NCBI RefSeq assembly: GCF_003610535.1
Contig: NZ_RAPN01000001.1
Coordinates: 1,785,320 to 1,849,319 of the forward strand
Direction of reading: 5' to 3'
Source: Mangrovibacterium diazotrophicum
Lineage (GTDB): Bacteria; Bacteroidota; Bacteroidia; Bacteroidales; Prolixibacteraceae
DNA: 64,000 nucleotides
In this document: one piece after another, positions 18,024 through 26,569 of the stretch
Layout of the letters: the number at the start of each line of letters is the position of its first letter
How positions within the stretch are numbered: the first letter of the stretch is position 1
The notes under the pieces: generated by a model
Database searches by the model: none
Seen by the model: the letters and a program-made list of their open reading frames with translations, nothing else
Told to the model about the DNA's origin: nothing
Translations under genes and position numbers: made by a program

Positions 18024-18518
18024 ATGAAAACAATAGTCAGATTATTATTCGCTGTTCTCCTCATTTTAGCAAGTTGCTCCAAGGATGATGACTTTGCTCC
18101 GGAAAACAGCAACGATTACAATTTGAAATCTGCAGAAACCAGATCTGTCAATATTGACTTTTTGAGTGAATATTACGGACCGCTAATTTGCGATGGCGAA
18201 GTTGTGGATATTTTGTACGTACCTCTGGAGTCAGAACTAACATCACATGCAACACTCCACACGTCCGATGGAAAGCTAGTCTGGATGAAGGTTCATTTTA
18301 TGGTAACAATTACCGGTCAGTTAACCGGCGAGACTTACAGAGTAAACGACCAAACGACTCTAACCTTTGATGAAAACGGGGAGATGGGTATGATTACCTA
18401 TCACGTTCATGCGAAGAGTGACAACGGCTCTCATGTAAATCTATTCTTCGACTTCGATCCGAATGATCTGACATTTGAATTTATTCGAGGCGTCTGTCTG
18501 CAAAATAATGCTAACTGA
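18024..18518 (+). CDS. small lipoprotein of unknown function
   Basis: 164-residue predicted lipoprotein. The signal MKTIVRLLFAVLLILASC ends in a lipobox with Cys18, followed by acidic residues (SKDDDF) that in Bacteroidota can favour surface export. The mature part is beta-rich (TYRVNDQTTLTFDENGEMG) and I do not recognise a family. It starts 26 bp after the hydrolase stop, so the two are probably one operon, and both carry an NLKSA motif shortly after the lipidated Cys. A strong hairpin lies about 220 bp downstream. Confidence 0.7.
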   Translation: MKTIVRLLFAVLLILASCSKDDDFAPENSNDYNLKSAETRSVNIDFLSEYYGPLICDGEVVDILYVPLESELTSHATLHTSDGKLVWMKVHFMVTITGQLTGETYRVNDQTTLTFDENGEMGMITYHVHAKSDNGSHVNLFFDFDPNDLTFEFIRGVCLQNNAN

Positions 18519-18909
18519 TTTAATTCGAACGATGAAAGTCAAGTTGACTATGAGAAACCTGGGGTTCAGTTTTCCGATCATTGCACAAATGCAGTTGATT
18601 GAAAGAAAGCGATAAGAACTTACATTTCCCCTTGTCACATATCTATAACTTAAAAGAATTAAAATCAACGTAAAAACTGGTCCTGGATTTCTCTCCTTGT
18701 CGATTTAATCCGATAAACTCCCCAGCGATACAGTTTTCCCCTTTGTCCGACAAAAGATTCATGTTGGGCAAAGGGGTTTTCTGTAGATACGGGCAATTAC
18801 CGGGCACCTTGGGAGTTAAACAAAATAGCTTGAAATCCGTACAATCCGGCAACGCACTATTCACAACAGCCACCCCGAAAAAACCATTATCACCAAACCG
18901 GGAAAAGGG
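18519..18909. other. spacer before the second AraC-TPR regulator
   Basis: 391 bp without a credible gene. It contains the terminator hairpin listed at 18738-18780. No copy of the ACATAGTT motif was found here, so the second regulator gene does not appear to carry that element in its own leader. Confidence 0.5.
18738..18780 (+). terminator. Rho-independent terminator of the lipoprotein operon
   Basis: 15-bp arms CCCCTTTGTCCGACA and TGTTGGGCAAAGGGG (13 of 15 pairs), 9-nt loop, followed by TTTT. It is placed to end the hydrolase-lipoprotein transcript before the next regulator gene. Confidence 0.8.
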
Positions 18910-20802
18910 ATGAATAGACGGCAATTTTCGGATTCTGAATTCGTCGACAAGCTAAGCCTGATTATTGAAGACAACCTGAAGAACGAGAAATTCGGTGTTT
19001 CCGAACTTGCCCGGGAAATTGGAACCAGCCGCACCAATCTATACCAAAAAGTCAAATCAATCACACACAAGTCAGTCAGCCGTTTTATCAGCGAAATTCG
19101 TTTGAAAAAAGCCATGGAGCTTTTAAAACAAACCGCGCTGAATGTTTCAGAAGTGTCTTATGAGGTCGGATTTGGCAGCCCCACCTATTTCATCAAATGT
19201 TTTCACGACTACTACGGCTTTCCTCCGGGCGAAGTGAAACCGGAAGACAGCGATAAACTCGAAAAAACAGAGCTCCCCATTGACAAACCGAAGCCGGTTC
19301 AACAGAAACGAAAAATCCGGAAACCAATCATCATTAGTTCGTTCATATTGATCCTGTTGATTTTGATGTCTGTTTTCATGACCACCTCTTTGTGGTCGCA
19401 AAACCAAAAAACGGAAAAATCAATTGCTGTTCTGCCGCTCCATAACCTGACCGGTAACCCTGATAATGATTATTTTGCCGATGGACTTCAGGATGCTATT
19501 ATTGGCCAACTGGGACAAATCAGTTCGCTACGGGTAATTTCAAGAACCTCCACTCTTCGTTTTCGCAAAAGTAATCTCCTGCTCAAAGATATTGCCAGAC
19601 AACTCGACGTCGACATCATCATGGAAGGTTCGTTGATCGGTGCCGGTGACTCGCTCCGGGTATTGATTCAGCTTATCGATGTTTACCCGAACGAACGGCA
19701 CCTTCTCGCCAAAGAGTACAACGATGTTATGAAAAATGCTTTGTCGGTTCAAAGTTCCGCCGTAAAAGAAATTGCACAAACAATCCGGGTGAAACTGACA
19801 AACACGGAATCGGACAAGCTGGATCAGGTCAGAACCGTGAATCCGGAAACCTATAAAGCTTACTTGCGTGGCATGTATTACGTGCAACAGGGCAGCGAAG
19901 AAGAATTCGAAAAAGGGATCAGTTATCTGGAAGATGCAATCAAAAACGATCCGGGTGATCCGCTGGCTTACGCAGGGTTAGCACTATGCTACGCGACCAA
20001 AGGGCACGGCGTACTTGATCCTGCTGAATCGTTTCAGCGGGCGATGAGTGCAGCACAAAAAGCAATCAAACTCGCCCCGTCACAAGACGAAGCCTATACC
20101 GCTATGGCGCTACTTTACCTTTACGATCTTTGGGACTGGCCCAAAGCAAAACAAACCTTCGAGGAAGCCCTGAAAAACAACCCGAACAATGCTGTTGCCA
20201 ATGCTCACTTTGCCTGGTACTACGTCCTTTTTAACGATTTTGACAAAGCCGTCTACTATGGAGAACAGGCGATCAAGGTTGACCCAATGTCTGCAGGTTA
20301 CCAATCCTGGCTGAGCTTGCTTTACAGAGATCATGGACAAGAAGATAAAGCAGTTGCAACAGCGAAACGTGCTCTTGAACTAAACAACCAAACGCCTTAC
20401 TCGTGGATACTTCTGGCCGAAGTAAGCCTGGATCGCAAGGAATTCAATCAGGCAATCGCCTATCTCGAGAACCTACCTGACGATATTTATTGGGATATGT
20501 ACAGAGCCTACATTTACCTGAAAGTCGGACAACGAGAGAAAGCATTAGCTTACTGGGAGCATTACAAAAATATCCCCAACGAAAACCCCTGTATGTTAGG
20601 AGTTATGGCTGCATTCCTTGGCTATACCGATCGTGCCTTTGAGCTATTGAACGAGGCCGTCGATCGAAAGATATACCCTGTTCCTTATTTTGTAAACGGT
20701 TCCGGGTTCACCGAATCGCTCGCCACAGACAGGCGTTTAAATGAACTTCGTCGAAAATTAAACCTTCCCGAACTTGATCTCAAATTAGCCGTCCACCCTT
20801 GA
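18910..20802 (+). CDS. membrane-bound AraC-type regulator with TolB-like and TPR domains (copy 2)
   Basis: Paralogue of the protein at 14885, 630 residues, same plan: AraC helix-turn-helix pair at about 28-111 (FGVSELAREIGTSRTNLYQK, VSEVSYEVGFGSPTYFIKCF), membrane helix at about 139-161, TolB-like domain from SIAVLPLHNL (171-180) through DIARQLDVDIIMEGSL, then TPRs (DPLALAYAGL-like DPLAYAGLALCY, NAVANAHFAWYYV, PYSWILLAEVSL). The DNA-binding parts of the two copies are much more similar than the periplasmic parts, which fits shared operators but different signals. Iterons occur just downstream, in front of the secreted TonB-like gene at 21006, the likely target. Confidence 0.85.
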   Translation: MNRRQFSDSEFVDKLSLIIEDNLKNEKFGVSELAREIGTSRTNLYQKVKSITHKSVSRFISEIRLKKAMELLKQTALNVSEVSYEVGFGSPTYFIKCFHDYYGFPPGEVKPEDSDKLEKTELPIDKPKPVQQKRKIRKPIIISSFILILLILMSVFMTTSLWSQNQKTEKSIAVLPLHNLTGNPDNDYFADGLQDAIIGQLGQISSLRVISRTSTLRFRKSNLLLKDIARQLDVDIIMEGSLIGAGDSLRVLIQLIDVYPNERHLLAKEYNDVMKNALSVQSSAVKEIAQTIRVKLTNTESDKLDQVRTVNPETYKAYLRGMYYVQQGSEEEFEKGISYLEDAIKNDPGDPLAYAGLALCYATKGHGVLDPAESFQRAMSAAQKAIKLAPSQDEAYTAMALLYLYDLWDWPKAKQTFEEALKNNPNNAVANAHFAWYYVLFNDFDKAVYYGEQAIKVDPMSAGYQSWLSLLYRDHGQEDKAVATAKRALELNNQTPYSWILLAEVSLDRKEFNQAIAYLENLPDDIYWDMYRAYIYLKVGQREKALAYWEHYKNIPNENPCMLGVMAAFLGYTDRAFELLNEAVDRKIYPVPYFVNGSGFTESLATDRRLNELRRKLNLPELDLKLAVHP

Positions 20803-20840
20803 ATTTTCCACGATCCTCACTAATTTGAACCAATTTTTGG

Positions 20841-20913
20841 ACATAATTGCTAGTTTCGAAACATAGTTGCTATCCGATGGCGCAATTTTAAGTTAATCAG
20901 AACATGGCTGCTA
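20841..20913 (+). promoter_or_regulatory. three phased direct repeats (iterons) before the TonB-like gene
   Basis: ACATAATTGCTA (20841-20852), ACATAGTTGCTA (20861-20872) and ACATGGCTGCTA (20902-20913). Starts are 20 and 41 bp apart, that is, about two and four helical turns, so all lie on one DNA face. This is the usual layout for AraC-type activators. A -7 box TATCTTTG follows at 20936-20943. Confidence 0.65.
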
Positions 20914-20935
20914 AGCTCCGGACACCCTGTGCGGG

Positions 20936-20943
20936 TATCTTTG
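20936..20943 (+). promoter_or_regulatory. -7 promoter box of the TonB-like gene
   Basis: TATCTTTG fits TAnnTTTG and lies 62 bp before the ATG at 21006. There is no -33 TTG at the right distance, which fits a promoter needing an activator at the iterons just upstream. Confidence 0.55.
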
Positions 20944-21005
20944 TGTCGTTAGTTTTTCCTGTTGTCTTACCACCCCGTTTTATAGTAACTTAAATTCTCA
21001 CAGCC

Positions 21006-21734
21006 ATGAAAAGAATTATTTTATTGAGTTTTACACTCTTGATGACATTGGGCTTGTGGGCCCAGGAACCACTTGTTTCTGAAGAAGTGACCGTGAAACC
21101 ACCGAAGTTTACCGGAGAAAAAGTACAACTTCAAAGCAATGAGATGTCAATTCAAAACTACATTATTGAAAACATGCAGTATCCGGCAGAAGATCTCACC
21201 TACAAACGCGAAGGAACCGAAGTGATTCGCTTCACCGTTGAAACCGACGGACGCCTGAGTAACTATGAAGTAGTTAATAGTGTTTCCCGTGCGATGGATG
21301 ATGAACTGATTCGTGTTTTGAGCTCAACCAGCGGCTATTGGCTACCTGGCCAAAACAACGACGTTGACGTTGCTATGGAACGGGAAGTCGCAATTGCCTG
21401 CAAAGTACTGAATGAAGGTCTGGAAACTACGCAGACCAACTTCAAAGTTGTGGCTACCAACTATTTCAGACAAGGCTCTAAACTGCTTTACACCAAACAT
21501 CATCCTCAACGGGCAATTGCCAAATTCGATCGAGGAATCCGCTACATGCCCTACGATGCCAACCTGTTGGTTTTGCGGGGCTATGCTCGTTTTGCGGCAG
21601 GCGATCGTGACGGAGCTATCGCCGACTGGAAAATTGTGAAAGAAAAAACAAACATCGACAATCTGAAATCGCTGGCCAGTACTTACAGCGATTTGGATGG
21701 CTATGCAGAATTAATAAAAGAAGTGGATGAATAA
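21006..21734 (+). CDS. secreted TonB C-terminal-like / TPR protein
   Basis: Exported protein of 242 residues. A signal peptide occupies residues 1-19 (LLMTLGLWAQ). Residues about 45-135 resemble the TonB C-terminal domain (QNYIIENMQYP, EVIRFTVETDGRLSNYEVV, YWLPGQNNDVDV), and 150-240 form TPR-like helices (RAIAKFDRGIRYMPYDANLL, YARFAAGDRDGAIADW). Unlike true TonB it has no N-terminal membrane anchor or Pro-rich spacer, so it probably acts free in the periplasm and does not energise receptors. It is a single gene with iterons upstream and a terminator downstream; the preceding AraC-TPR regulator is the likely controller. Confidence 0.75.
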   Translation: MKRIILLSFTLLMTLGLWAQEPLVSEEVTVKPPKFTGEKVQLQSNEMSIQNYIIENMQYPAEDLTYKREGTEVIRFTVETDGRLSNYEVVNSVSRAMDDELIRVLSSTSGYWLPGQNNDVDVAMEREVAIACKVLNEGLETTQTNFKVVATNYFRQGSKLLYTKHHPQRAIAKFDRGIRYMPYDANLLVLRGYARFAAGDRDGAIADWKIVKEKTNIDNLKSLASTYSDLDGYAELIKEVDE

Positions 21735-21768
21735 TTCCACCGTCGATTAAATTTCTACAAAGTAGCAA

Positions 21769-21820
21769 AGGTGCACAGCTTGCTCCCATGAAACGGGAAG
21801 GAGCTTGTGCACCTGTTTTA
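21769..21820 (+). terminator. strong Rho-independent terminator
   Basis: Long hairpin with outer arms AGGTGCACA (21769-21777) and TGTGCACCT (21806-21814), extended by GC-rich inner pairing, followed by GTTTTA. It ends the TonB-like transcript and separates it from the lysine operon. Confidence 0.85.
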
Positions 21821-21937
21821 TGTAACAAAAGAGAAAAAAGGCTGCTATCCGTCTTCAAATCCGGGCAAAAATCGATAACTTGAATATTAAGACAGACACA
21901 TTCAGTAAAAAATCCTTTTTCAAAAACATAGAACATT

Positions 21938-23491
21938 ATGAAAGCTGAAGATCAATTTGGCATCTCGGATGCACTGCATCAACTCGGAATACAGGCTGTT
22001 AACGATGGCATTTGCACCGGAACTATTTGGATGGCCGGAAGCGGAGATTCCATCTCCTCCTACTCACCAGCCGACGGGACAAAAATCGCTCAAATCAAAC
22101 AAGCCACACTCGACGATTACAAGGCTGTTGTGGACACGGCAAAAGCAGCCTTCCCAAAATGGCGGAAGATTCCGGCTCCGGCCCGCGGCGAAATTGTTCG
22201 CCAGATTGGTCTGGAACTACGCAAGTACAAAGAGCCACTAGGCAAACTGGTCTCCTACGAAATGGGGAAAATTTACCAGGAAGGCTTGGGTGAAGTTCAG
22301 GAAATGATTGACATCTGCGACTTCGCTGTTGGCCAATCGCGCCAGTTGTACGGGTTCACCATGCACAGCGAGCGCAAGGCGCACCGCATGTACGACCAGT
22401 ATCATCCGCTGGGTATTGTTGGTGTTGTTTCCGCTTTCAACTTTCCGGTGGCAGTTTGGGCATGGAACGCCATGCTGGCGCTCATTTGCGGCGATGTGGT
22501 TTTGTGGAAACCTTCGTCCAAGGTGCTGCTTTGTGCCATTGCCGTGCACCGGATAATTGCCAAGGTTTTGAAAGAAAACAATGTTCCCGAAGGCGTGGTC
22601 AACCTGGTAGCAACCAGTTCAAAATATTTAGGTGACGAACTGTTCAGCGACCCCAACATTCCGCTGGTCTCCTTCACCGGCTCGACCAAAGTGGGCAAAA
22701 AAGCCGGTGGATTGATCGGTGCCCGGCTTGGAAAAGCGATACTTGAACTTGGAGGAAATAATGCGATCATCGTCACCCCAAATGCCGACCTGGAAATGGC
22801 GATGCGGGCAATTGTTTTCGGCGCTGTTGGCACCTGCGGACAACGTTGTACATCAACCCGCCGCATCATCGTCCACGAGTCGGTTTATCAGCAGTTAAAA
22901 GACAAGCTCATAGCCGTTTACCAAAGCGTACGAATCGGCAACCCACTCGATCCGAAAACGTTGGTTGGCCCGCTGATTGATCGGGCTGCGGTGCAAACCT
23001 ACCTCGCAGCGGTTGTAAAAGTGACCGCGGAAGGCGGTGAGATCCTTTGTGGCGGAACCATTGTCGAAGGTGAAGGTTTTGAATCAGGCTGCTATGTTGT
23101 TCCGGCCATCGCCGAGGTCGAAAATCATTACAGCATTGTGCAGGATGAAACCTTCGCCCCTTTGCTGTACCTGATCAGATATACAGAACTCGACGAAGCG
23201 ATCGCTATCCACAATGATGTTCCGCAGGGTTTATCATCAGCATTGTTTTCCACCAATCTGCTGGAAACCGAAAAATTTCTGTCCTGTGAGGGCTCCGACT
23301 GTGGCATTGCCAACATCAATATTGGCACTTCGGGCGCTGAGATTGGCGGTGCTTTTGGCGGCGAAAAAGACACCGGTGGCGGCCGCGAATCCGGTTCCGA
23401 TGCCTGGAAAACCTACATGCGACGACAAACCAACACCATCAACTACAGCACCGAATTACCCTTGGCGCAAGGAATCGAGTTCAATGTTTAA
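21938..23491 (+). CDS. amaB: alpha-aminoadipic semialdehyde dehydrogenase (ALDH7 type)
   Basis: Cytoplasmic NAD-dependent aldehyde dehydrogenase of 517 residues. It oxidises 2-aminoadipate 6-semialdehyde to 2-aminoadipate in lysine catabolism. Catalytic features are intact: Asn168 (SAFNFP), Glu270 (AILELGGNN) and nucleophile Cys304 (GTCGQRCTSTRR); the last phrase and the C-terminal GGGRESGSDAWKTYMRR are characteristic of the ALDH7/antiquitin branch. The next two genes, a saccharopine dehydrogenase and a DUF1338 protein, act before and after it in the same pathway, which strongly supports the assignment. The gene is first in the operon, 123 bp after the preceding terminator. Confidence 0.9.
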   Translation: MKAEDQFGISDALHQLGIQAVNDGICTGTIWMAGSGDSISSYSPADGTKIAQIKQATLDDYKAVVDTAKAAFPKWRKIPAPARGEIVRQIGLELRKYKEPLGKLVSYEMGKIYQEGLGEVQEMIDICDFAVGQSRQLYGFTMHSERKAHRMYDQYHPLGIVGVVSAFNFPVAVWAWNAMLALICGDVVLWKPSSKVLLCAIAVHRIIAKVLKENNVPEGVVNLVATSSKYLGDELFSDPNIPLVSFTGSTKVGKKAGGLIGARLGKAILELGGNNAIIVTPNADLEMAMRAIVFGAVGTCGQRCTSTRRIIVHESVYQQLKDKLIAVYQSVRIGNPLDPKTLVGPLIDRAAVQTYLAAVVKVTAEGGEILCGGTIVEGEGFESGCYVVPAIAEVENHYSIVQDETFAPLLYLIRYTELDEAIAIHNDVPQGLSSALFSTNLLETEKFLSCEGSDCGIANINIGTSGAEIGGAFGGEKDTGGGRESGSDAWKTYMRRQTNTINYSTELPLAQGIEFNV

Positions 23492-23512
23492 TTCGCGCAA
23501 AAAAGAGACAGA

Positions 23513-24853
23513 ATGAAAAGAATTCTCATCATCGGGGCAGGACGCTCCTCCTCCAGCCTGATCAAATACCTGCATCAGCATGCCGCCGGGTTTGACTGGG
23601 AAATTGTTGTTGGCGACCTCGATCCCGAAACGACTGGTCAACGAATCGGCCATACTGCCAAACTCATCCGCTTTGATATTCTTCAGGAAGAAGCAAGTAG
23701 CCAGGCTATCGCCCAGGCTGACCTCGTAATTTCAATGCTGCCTGCAAAATTTCATATCCTGGTAGCCAAGCTCTGCCTAAAACACGGGAAGAATCTGCTG
23801 ACACCTTCCTATGTAAAAAGCGAAATGAAAGCCCTGGAACCTGAAATCAAGGAGAAAGGATTGTTTTTTTTGAATGAAATGGGTCTCGATCCCGGTATCG
23901 ACCACATGTCGGCCATGAAAGAAATTGATGCCATTAAAGCCGCCGGGCTGGAGCTTCTGGGTTTCGAGTCGTTCACTGGTGGCCTGGTAGCTCCCGAGTC
24001 GGACGATAATCCGTGGCACTACAAGCTTAGCTGGAATCCGCGTAACGTGGTGCTCGCCGGGCAGGAAGGAATTGTGAAATTCCGTCAGGAAGGAAAATAC
24101 AAATACATTCCGTACAACCGCGTTTTTCGTCGTACCGAGATCATTGAAATTGAAGGATACGGCACCTTCGAAGGTTATGCCAATCGCGATTCTCTTCAAT
24201 ACATTGACCGGTATCATCTGCACGGAATTCCAACCATTTATCGTGGCACGCTGCGGCGCCCTGGATTTTGCCGGGCCTGGAACGTATTTGTGCAATTGGG
24301 CATGACCGACGACAGCTTTGAAATGGAAGGTTTGCAGGAAATGACCCGCAGGGATTTCACCAACTCGTTTTTGTACTACCACCCCAGCGATTCGGTGGAG
24401 ACCAAACTCTTTCACGATCAAAACATCGCGCAGGATTCGGAGATCATTCCCAAGCTGAAATGGCTGGGCATTTTCGACAACGAACCCATTGGGCTCGAAC
24501 GGGGAACTCCCGCTCAGGTACTCGAACATTTATTGAAAGAAAAATGGCTACTACTACCTACCGACAAAGACATGACCGTGATGTGGCACAAATTCACTTA
24601 TCGCGACAACTCAACAAAACGGGTTATCGAGAAACACCTTTCGCTGGTTGTAACTGGTGAAGATCCAATCAACACGGCTATGGCGAAAACAGTTGGCTTA
24701 CCATTGGGTATCGCCGCCAAACTCATTTTAACCGGCAAAATAGAGCGGTCGGGACTCTTCATCCCAACCCTACCGGAAATATACGAACCGGTTTTGACCG
24801 AACTTGAAGAACACGGCATCCAATTCAAGGAAAGCTTTAAAAACCCGGAATAA
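23513..24853 (+). CDS. saccharopine dehydrogenase (glutamate-forming type)
   Basis: Cytoplasmic NAD(P)-dependent oxidoreductase of 446 residues related to Lys9/saccharopine reductase. In the degradative direction it splits saccharopine to glutamate and aminoadipate semialdehyde, the substrate of the upstream enzyme. The Rossmann motif is IIGAGRSSSSLIKYL (6-20). Family landmarks are NEMGLDPGIDHMSAM, SFTGGLVAPES and RRPGFCRAWN. Start is 22 bp after the ALDH stop. The lysine-ketoglutarate reductase that would make saccharopine is not in the window and must be encoded elsewhere if the pathway is complete. Confidence 0.85.
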   Translation: MKRILIIGAGRSSSSLIKYLHQHAAGFDWEIVVGDLDPETTGQRIGHTAKLIRFDILQEEASSQAIAQADLVISMLPAKFHILVAKLCLKHGKNLLTPSYVKSEMKALEPEIKEKGLFFLNEMGLDPGIDHMSAMKEIDAIKAAGLELLGFESFTGGLVAPESDDNPWHYKLSWNPRNVVLAGQEGIVKFRQEGKYKYIPYNRVFRRTEIIEIEGYGTFEGYANRDSLQYIDRYHLHGIPTIYRGTLRRPGFCRAWNVFVQLGMTDDSFEMEGLQEMTRRDFTNSFLYYHPSDSVETKLFHDQNIAQDSEIIPKLKWLGIFDNEPIGLERGTPAQVLEHLLKEKWLLLPTDKDMTVMWHKFTYRDNSTKRVIEKHLSLVVTGEDPINTAMAKTVGLPLGIAAKLILTGKIERSGLFIPTLPEIYEPVLTELEEHGIQFKESFKNPE

Positions 24854-24919
24854 ACTGAAGTCAACTCTTTCCCTTTTCCGTCGTAAACAGGATCGAAAAC
24901 CATCAAAAATTCTGAAGTC

Positions 24920-25840
24920 ATGAAGATAAACCGAAATGAGATTTTGACCAGGTTGCTGGATTCTCTTTGGCAGAAATACATCCAGCGGGTTTCATACGCA
25001 AAAACTTACGCTCATTTAGTTCAAAGCAAAGGCGGAAGAGTTGTCAACGACCACATTGCTTTTCGAACGTTCAACACCATAACCGGGAAACAGCCACACG
25101 GCATTGGCGGCATCTGGCATATTCTGGATGCATTCGACTATAAACCGTCGGGCAATTACACCTTCACCGAGAAAAAATTACACGCGGTGCATTTCCAGCA
25201 TCCCGAGCCTCAATTTCCAAAAATATTTGTTAGCCAGCTGGAGGTAGGCGAATTGCCAAAATGGGCGCAGGACATGATTAACAAACATGTAAAAGACACG
25301 CCTTACCACTTGTCGGAAACTGCAGTGCTGGATCTTCTTGAGATCAATGAAAAAGGCGAGCTGGAAGAAGCGGCCGTGAATAACCTAGTTCGCGAATTAA
25401 CCGCCTATTTTTCGCGGCCATGGGGTATTCCGGATCAAATGGTGGTGGAACAACTCAACGAAATATCTCAGTACGCTGCATGGACGTTGCTGCACGGTAA
25501 TTCAGTCAACCATTTCACGGCCTTCATCAATTACCAGAATGTAGCCGACTGGCCCGATCTGCAGACAACCTGCGAAGCACTTGCTGATTCCGGCGTACCG
25601 ATGAAAACATCGATCGAAGGTGAAAAAGGAAGCAAGCTGCAGCAATCGTCGACTCAAGCAGTCACTGAAATGGTGAAAGTGAAGAAACCTGACGGAGCTG
25701 TTGGCGAAATCCCCTGGACCTATGCCTACTACGAGTTGGCGGAACGAGGCTACATTGACCAAAACGGAGAGCAGATTCTATTCTCAGGTTTCCTGGGAGA
25801 ACAGGCTACTCACCTCTTCGAGATGACGAAAACGAATTAG
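24920..25840 (+). CDS. hglS: DUF1338 protein, probable 2-oxoadipate dioxygenase/decarboxylase
   Basis: Cytoplasmic non-heme iron enzyme of 306 residues. Characterised DUF1338 proteins (HglS of Pseudomonas putida, plant FLO7) convert 2-oxoadipate to D-2-hydroxyglutarate. Likely metal ligands are His45 (VNDHIAFRT), His198 (GNSVNHFTAF) and Glu272 (YYELAERGY), matching the His-His-Glu layout of the family. Length fits the short plant-like branch and not the longer Pseudomonas form. Placement after aminoadipic semialdehyde dehydrogenase and saccharopine dehydrogenase fits lysine breakdown; a transaminase from 2-aminoadipate to 2-oxoadipate is needed and not seen here. Confidence 0.8.
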   Translation: MKINRNEILTRLLDSLWQKYIQRVSYAKTYAHLVQSKGGRVVNDHIAFRTFNTITGKQPHGIGGIWHILDAFDYKPSGNYTFTEKKLHAVHFQHPEPQFPKIFVSQLEVGELPKWAQDMINKHVKDTPYHLSETAVLDLLEINEKGELEEAAVNNLVRELTAYFSRPWGIPDQMVVEQLNEISQYAAWTLLHGNSVNHFTAFINYQNVADWPDLQTTCEALADSGVPMKTSIEGEKGSKLQQSSTQAVTEMVKVKKPDGAVGEIPWTYAYYELAERGYIDQNGEQILFSGFLGEQATHLFEMTKTN

Positions 25841-25887
25841 ACTGGAGCTAGTCTGAAAAGAGACTCGAAAGATCTTCGAAAGAAACG

Positions 25888-25922
25888 GGATGTCAAACAA
25901 ACGAATAATTGACATCCTTTTC
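25888..25922 (+). terminator. terminator of the lysine-degradation operon
   Basis: 8-bp perfect stem GGATGTCA / TGACATCC with a 14-nt loop, followed by TTTTC, 48 bp after the DUF1338 stop. Confidence 0.8.
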
Positions 25923-26014
25923 TATTCACTTTACCTTACCAACAGCAATCACCGAATCCGATTTTTCGGGAAAGCTTATTTCATTTAAAAGGCTAACTTT
26001 GAATAAAAAACAGC

Positions 26015-26242
26015 ATGGGATACGACGCATTGAAACTGGAATTAATTGAATGGCTTTCAAAATTGGAAGATCCTGAAACCATTGAATATCTGAAAATCGT
26101 TAAGGATTCAAAAAACAGCAATAAAGACTGGTGGAACGATCTTAGCGATTCAGAAAAGGCAGGAATTGCACGAGGTCTAAATGACATTCAAAACGAACAA
26201 ACAGTTGCCCACGAAGATGTTATGAAAAAATATGGCCTATAA
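26015..26242 (+). CDS. antitoxin of a type II toxin-antitoxin pair
   Basis: Small acidic protein of 75 residues. The C-terminal pattern WWNDLSDSEKAGIARGLNDI followed by Q..VAHEDVMKKYGL is typical of Bacteroidota antitoxins found with RelE/ParE toxins; this region usually wraps the toxin. The N-terminal part is helical. It overlaps the toxin gene by 11 bp, which couples translation. It would neutralise the toxin and, with it, repress the shared promoter (family knowledge). Confidence 0.75.
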   Translation: MGYDALKLELIEWLSKLEDPETIEYLKIVKDSKNSNKDWWNDLSDSEKAGIARGLNDIQNEQTVAHEDVMKKYGL

Positions 26243-26519
26243 ACTACGCTGGTCTGCGGAATCGATTCGAAATTTAGAAGAAGTCATCAACGACATTCAA
26301 CAAAAATGGTCAGATAAGGAAGTCCGAGGATTCAAGCAGAAATTAGGGCGCCAACTGAATCTGATTATTCGATTTCCAACGCTTTTCCCGGTATCGCTGA
26401 GTAACCCAAATTTGAGGAAGGCTGTTTTGAGCAAGCAGACTACCGTATTTTACCAAATTACGAATAACACCATTTACTTGGTTCACATCCACCTCAACCG
26501 AAAAAATCAAATAGAATAG
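26232..26519 (+). CDS. RelE/ParE-family toxin
   Basis: Basic small protein of 95 residues with the RelE/ParE fold: the N-terminal strand YKLRWSAESIRNLEEVINDI, a helical hairpin (KWSDKEVRGFKQKLGRQLNLI) and C-terminal strands VFYQITNNTIYLVHIHLNRKN. Family members cut ribosome-bound mRNA or inhibit gyrase; sequence does not decide which. It overlaps the antitoxin by 11 bp and is followed by a bidirectional terminator, so the pair is a self-contained unit. Confidence 0.8.
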   Translation: MAYKLRWSAESIRNLEEVINDIQQKWSDKEVRGFKQKLGRQLNLIIRFPTLFPVSLSNPNLRKAVLSKQTTVFYQITNNTIYLVHIHLNRKNQIE

Positions 26520-26560
26520 AGTTATCAGTTACTCGTAAAAAATGAGTCATTGATAACTCT
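26518..26560. terminator. bidirectional terminator after the toxin gene
   Basis: 10-bp perfect outer stem AGAGTTATCA / TGATAACTCT with an inner ACTC / GAGT pair. It overlaps the toxin stop by two bases and lies 10 bp before the end of the convergent transporter gene. Confidence 0.75.
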
Positions 26561-26569
26561 ACTCCGGAA

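Noticed and set aside
23777-24529. 250-codon antisense frame inside the saccharopine dehydrogenase gene
   Set aside because: Shadow of a well-conserved gene; no start context, no recognisable motifs.
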